DNA from: Nectonema munidae
Lineage: Eukaryota; Nematomorpha; Nectonematoida; Nectonematidae
Reading direction: 5' to 3'
DNA length: 64,000 nucleotides
Assembly (NCBI GenBank): GCA_030549495.1
Contig: JAUIRK010000945.1
Location: 1,385,501 to 1,449,500 of the forward strand
Under the pieces are notes generated by a model, which worked only from the letters and a program-made list of their open reading frames with translations, was not told the DNA's origin and searched no databases. Below are positions 61,942 through 64,000 of the stretch, piece after piece. A program made the position numbers and the translations under genes. Each line of letters starts with the position of its first letter. The stretch's first letter is position 1.

Positions 61942-64000
61942 TCAGTATTGATTAAGTTATCTTCGTTAAGGCAAAGGAGAGGATCATCTTCTATTAAAAT
62001 ATATGAAAGATAAATAGATCAATTAAAAGCATAAAAGAAAAAAGAAAAAATAAAAGATATCCATCGAAAATACGAAAGAAAAACAGTTTGTAAAAAACTT
62101 ATTTAACTAGACATTATTTTTGAGTGTATTTCGGGATAGGACTTACGAGTCAAAATGAAATTACAAACGTTTTTGGAGGTCTTACAAAATGAAATACGGA
62201 AATGAAGCGAAAAAAGGTGAAACTTTGCGTTCATAACTTTTTTTTGTTGAAACATGTGGAATATTAAAAATGCGAAGTTTGTGTCATGCGTATATATCAA
62301 TTTGGCATTATTGTATTCTGTTCTTTCGAAGCCCATCATTCTACTTATTTGCAGCAATAATGTGCAACCAAGTGTTTTAATATGAAAAAGAGACGTTTTG
62401 TCAATAGACAATATTTTATCCTTGTATAGCGTGTTATTATTCTCCATGATCATAAATTTCAGTTTTGAATAGTAATAAAGCCGGGCGTAATTTGTAGAAT
62501 GAAATGCTCAAACACATGCAAAAAGAATGTGAAAAAGATTTGGCATCCTTCTTTTGGAAGAATTAAATTCCTTATTCCCCTTGAATGAAGAGCTTGTAAT
62601 CATGCATTTAAAGGTTTTTTTGCTCTAAGATGAATTACAACACAACTAAAGATTTAAAAATCTCTTCTGTTCCATTTGGGCATTGATTGGACAAGCTTCT
62701 AAAATCTTACCTTCTTCTTTTGCATTTGGTTCATTTTTTCCTGCAATTGCATAGCATTTATCAATACTAGCAGTTTGACATATGTTAGACTAATTTGATT
62801 TGACGACAGGACTAGCTTGACGTATTTTCACTAACTGTTTCTATCTTTGTTTTAAAGGAAGGGACAAATCTTCACGCTTCTCAACTGTTTCCGGAATAAT
62901 GTTATGGGTTTTCCGTAAATCTTGATTTCGTCGTTGGCTGAGTCAAATAAATTTAATTCCATTTTCAAAATCAAGATTGCATATAAACAATATATCTAAT
63001 GAAGAAGGATGTTTTGCAAGATATTCCAGGGACAATATGCCTCACGTCAAGACAGTATTAATATCAATCTATTGAGAGGCTTAACAAAATATAGACTGTT
63101 AAATCACAGTGTATTGTAGCGGCTTGCTCTGATGATGACTGGAGTGGTGGAAAATTAATCTCTTAAAAATGATAACTCATGAATAAGCTTCCTACTGTTT
63201 ATAAATTTCTTTATTTTATTTATTTTTTTTTATTTAGTCGTAAGGTTAAATTTTGCTTCTCCTAGTCATGAGTTAAATTGAAAATGAAGAATTTCATTCT
63301 TACATATAACGCAGTATTATGACAGAAATTATACGTTTGCTTCGAAAAGAGTGAAAATTCTCCAGATTTGCCTAAATCCACTTAATTTTAGTTAAATCTG
63401 GTTGAATCCAGTCAAATGCAATCAAATCCGGTAAAAAAAATGGTCAAATCTGGTAAAATTGGTTTGAATCCAAACAAATTCGGTGACATTTGGCCAAATC
63501 AAAATATGCCTATTTTTCATATATTATTCAATTTGCACCATATGTTTGCGCTTGAATCATTTTCATACAAATCATTTTACTGTGATAAGATTTTTCAAAA
63601 TTCATTGTCTTGTATTTAGAGTTTCTATCTTGAGATTTCTTCAATCTCGTTCCCAAGACCTCAAAGTTGATTCTCGGAAAAAAAACAGATGAGACTTGAG
63701 AAAATGGTTCTTTTTATTTTCCTATCACAAAATCTGTACTATCAAAATCTTTGCAACTACAGCCAGGTTTTGAGAACATTTCGAAGAAATATTCCGGTAA
63801 TGATTTTGCTCTCAAATTTTATGGAGATAAAATAATAGCACAGTCTCACTGAACTAGTACTAATATACGCTACAAGAACACCAATTGTTTAATTGTTTTT
63901 ATTTAAAAAAAAACTTTTTTTTCGCAATACTTTGTTATCTCACATCTTGTGCATGTGAGACAAACTTTTTTCAATGGTATATGCTGCAACATTTTTCTCA
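61942..64000. other. region upstream of IFT57
   Basis: An unrecognised 116-codon minus-strand frame (62103-62453; contains ILSIDKTSLFHIKTLGCTLL) and the AAATCNGGT array at 63.4 kb. The frame has no familiar motif and AT-rich codon use; it may be decayed transposase sequence. Confidence 0.4.
63361..63500 (+). repeat. degenerate AAATCNGGT short-period array
   Basis: About ten spaced variants of AAATC(C/T)GG(T/C) or AATCCAGTCAAAT in 140 bp (TTAAATCTGGTTGAATCCAG, CAAATCCGGTAAA, CAAATCTGGTAAAATTGG, AAATTCGGTGAC). Short, poorly kept tandem unit of about 10-12 bp. Confidence 0.55.

Noticed and set aside
62103-62453. 116-codon minus-strand frame upstream of IFT57
   Set aside because: No recognisable domain and A/T-driven codon use. 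It does not extend IFT57 (different frame, no fitting junction). Not called as a gene.
1-64000. CRISPR arrays, bacterial operons, ribosome binding sites
   Set aside because: Sequence is eukaryotic with spliced genes; no regularly spaced direct repeats with unique spacers were seen.

Overview
This 64 kb window is AT-rich (roughly 70-75% A+T by eye) invertebrate-type nuclear DNA. The evidence is spliceosomal introns of 0.1-10 kb with GT-AG ends, animal-type genes (a P5B ATPase, Beclin-1, the ciliary protein IFT57, a secreted chymotrypsin-fold protease), and many small non-autonomous transposons and tRNA-headed SINEs. I cannot name the species.

Layout. (1) About 3.8-33.4 kb, plus strand: a P5B-type transport ATPase (ATP13A2/3/4/5 family). 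I could assemble 26 coding exons whose reading phases all agree, about 1,040 residues from just before the first transmembrane segment of the core to the stop. The N-terminal exon(s) were not identified with confidence in the first 3.8 kb. (2) 34.2-58.8 kb, minus strand: a serine protease gene of nine coding exons. All phases agree, giving 348 residues: signal peptide, tyrosine-rich propeptide, activation site, and S1-family catalytic domain with complete His/Asp/Ser triad. It converges on the ATPase gene; the two stop codons are 766 bp apart. (3) 50.3-51.5 kb, plus strand: an uninterrupted 418-codon Beclin-1/Atg6 gene, lying inside the roughly 9.8 kb first intron of the protease gene in the opposite direction. 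(4) 60.8-61.9 kb, minus strand: an uninterrupted 361-codon IFT57 gene. The two housekeeping genes have no introns in their coding sequence, while the other two are split into many short exons.

Introns and spacers hold mobile-element debris. There is a decayed MULE transposase (about 41.8-43.05 kb) and a 1.2 kb hAT element with readable terminal inverted repeats (45.5-46.7 kb). There is also a second transposase-like fragment (13.9-14.2 kb), three TTAA-flanked piggyBac-like MITEs, at least three tRNA-headed SINE families, and several foldback families. One foldback (54.77-55.56 kb) has about 110 bp arms built from a repeated 'TTTCATCG' motif.

The four genes have no obvious pathway in common: lysosomal/endosomal cation or polyamine transport, extracellular proteolysis, autophagy initiation and ciliary transport. 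I see no operon-like or defence-like system and no CRISPR, rRNA or intact tRNA gene. The more unusual points are the nested antisense Beclin gene, the protease with an atypical specificity pocket and Tyr-rich propeptide, a P5B ATPase with a changed PPALP signature, a Beclin without the usual BH3 core, and the iterated-motif foldback elements.
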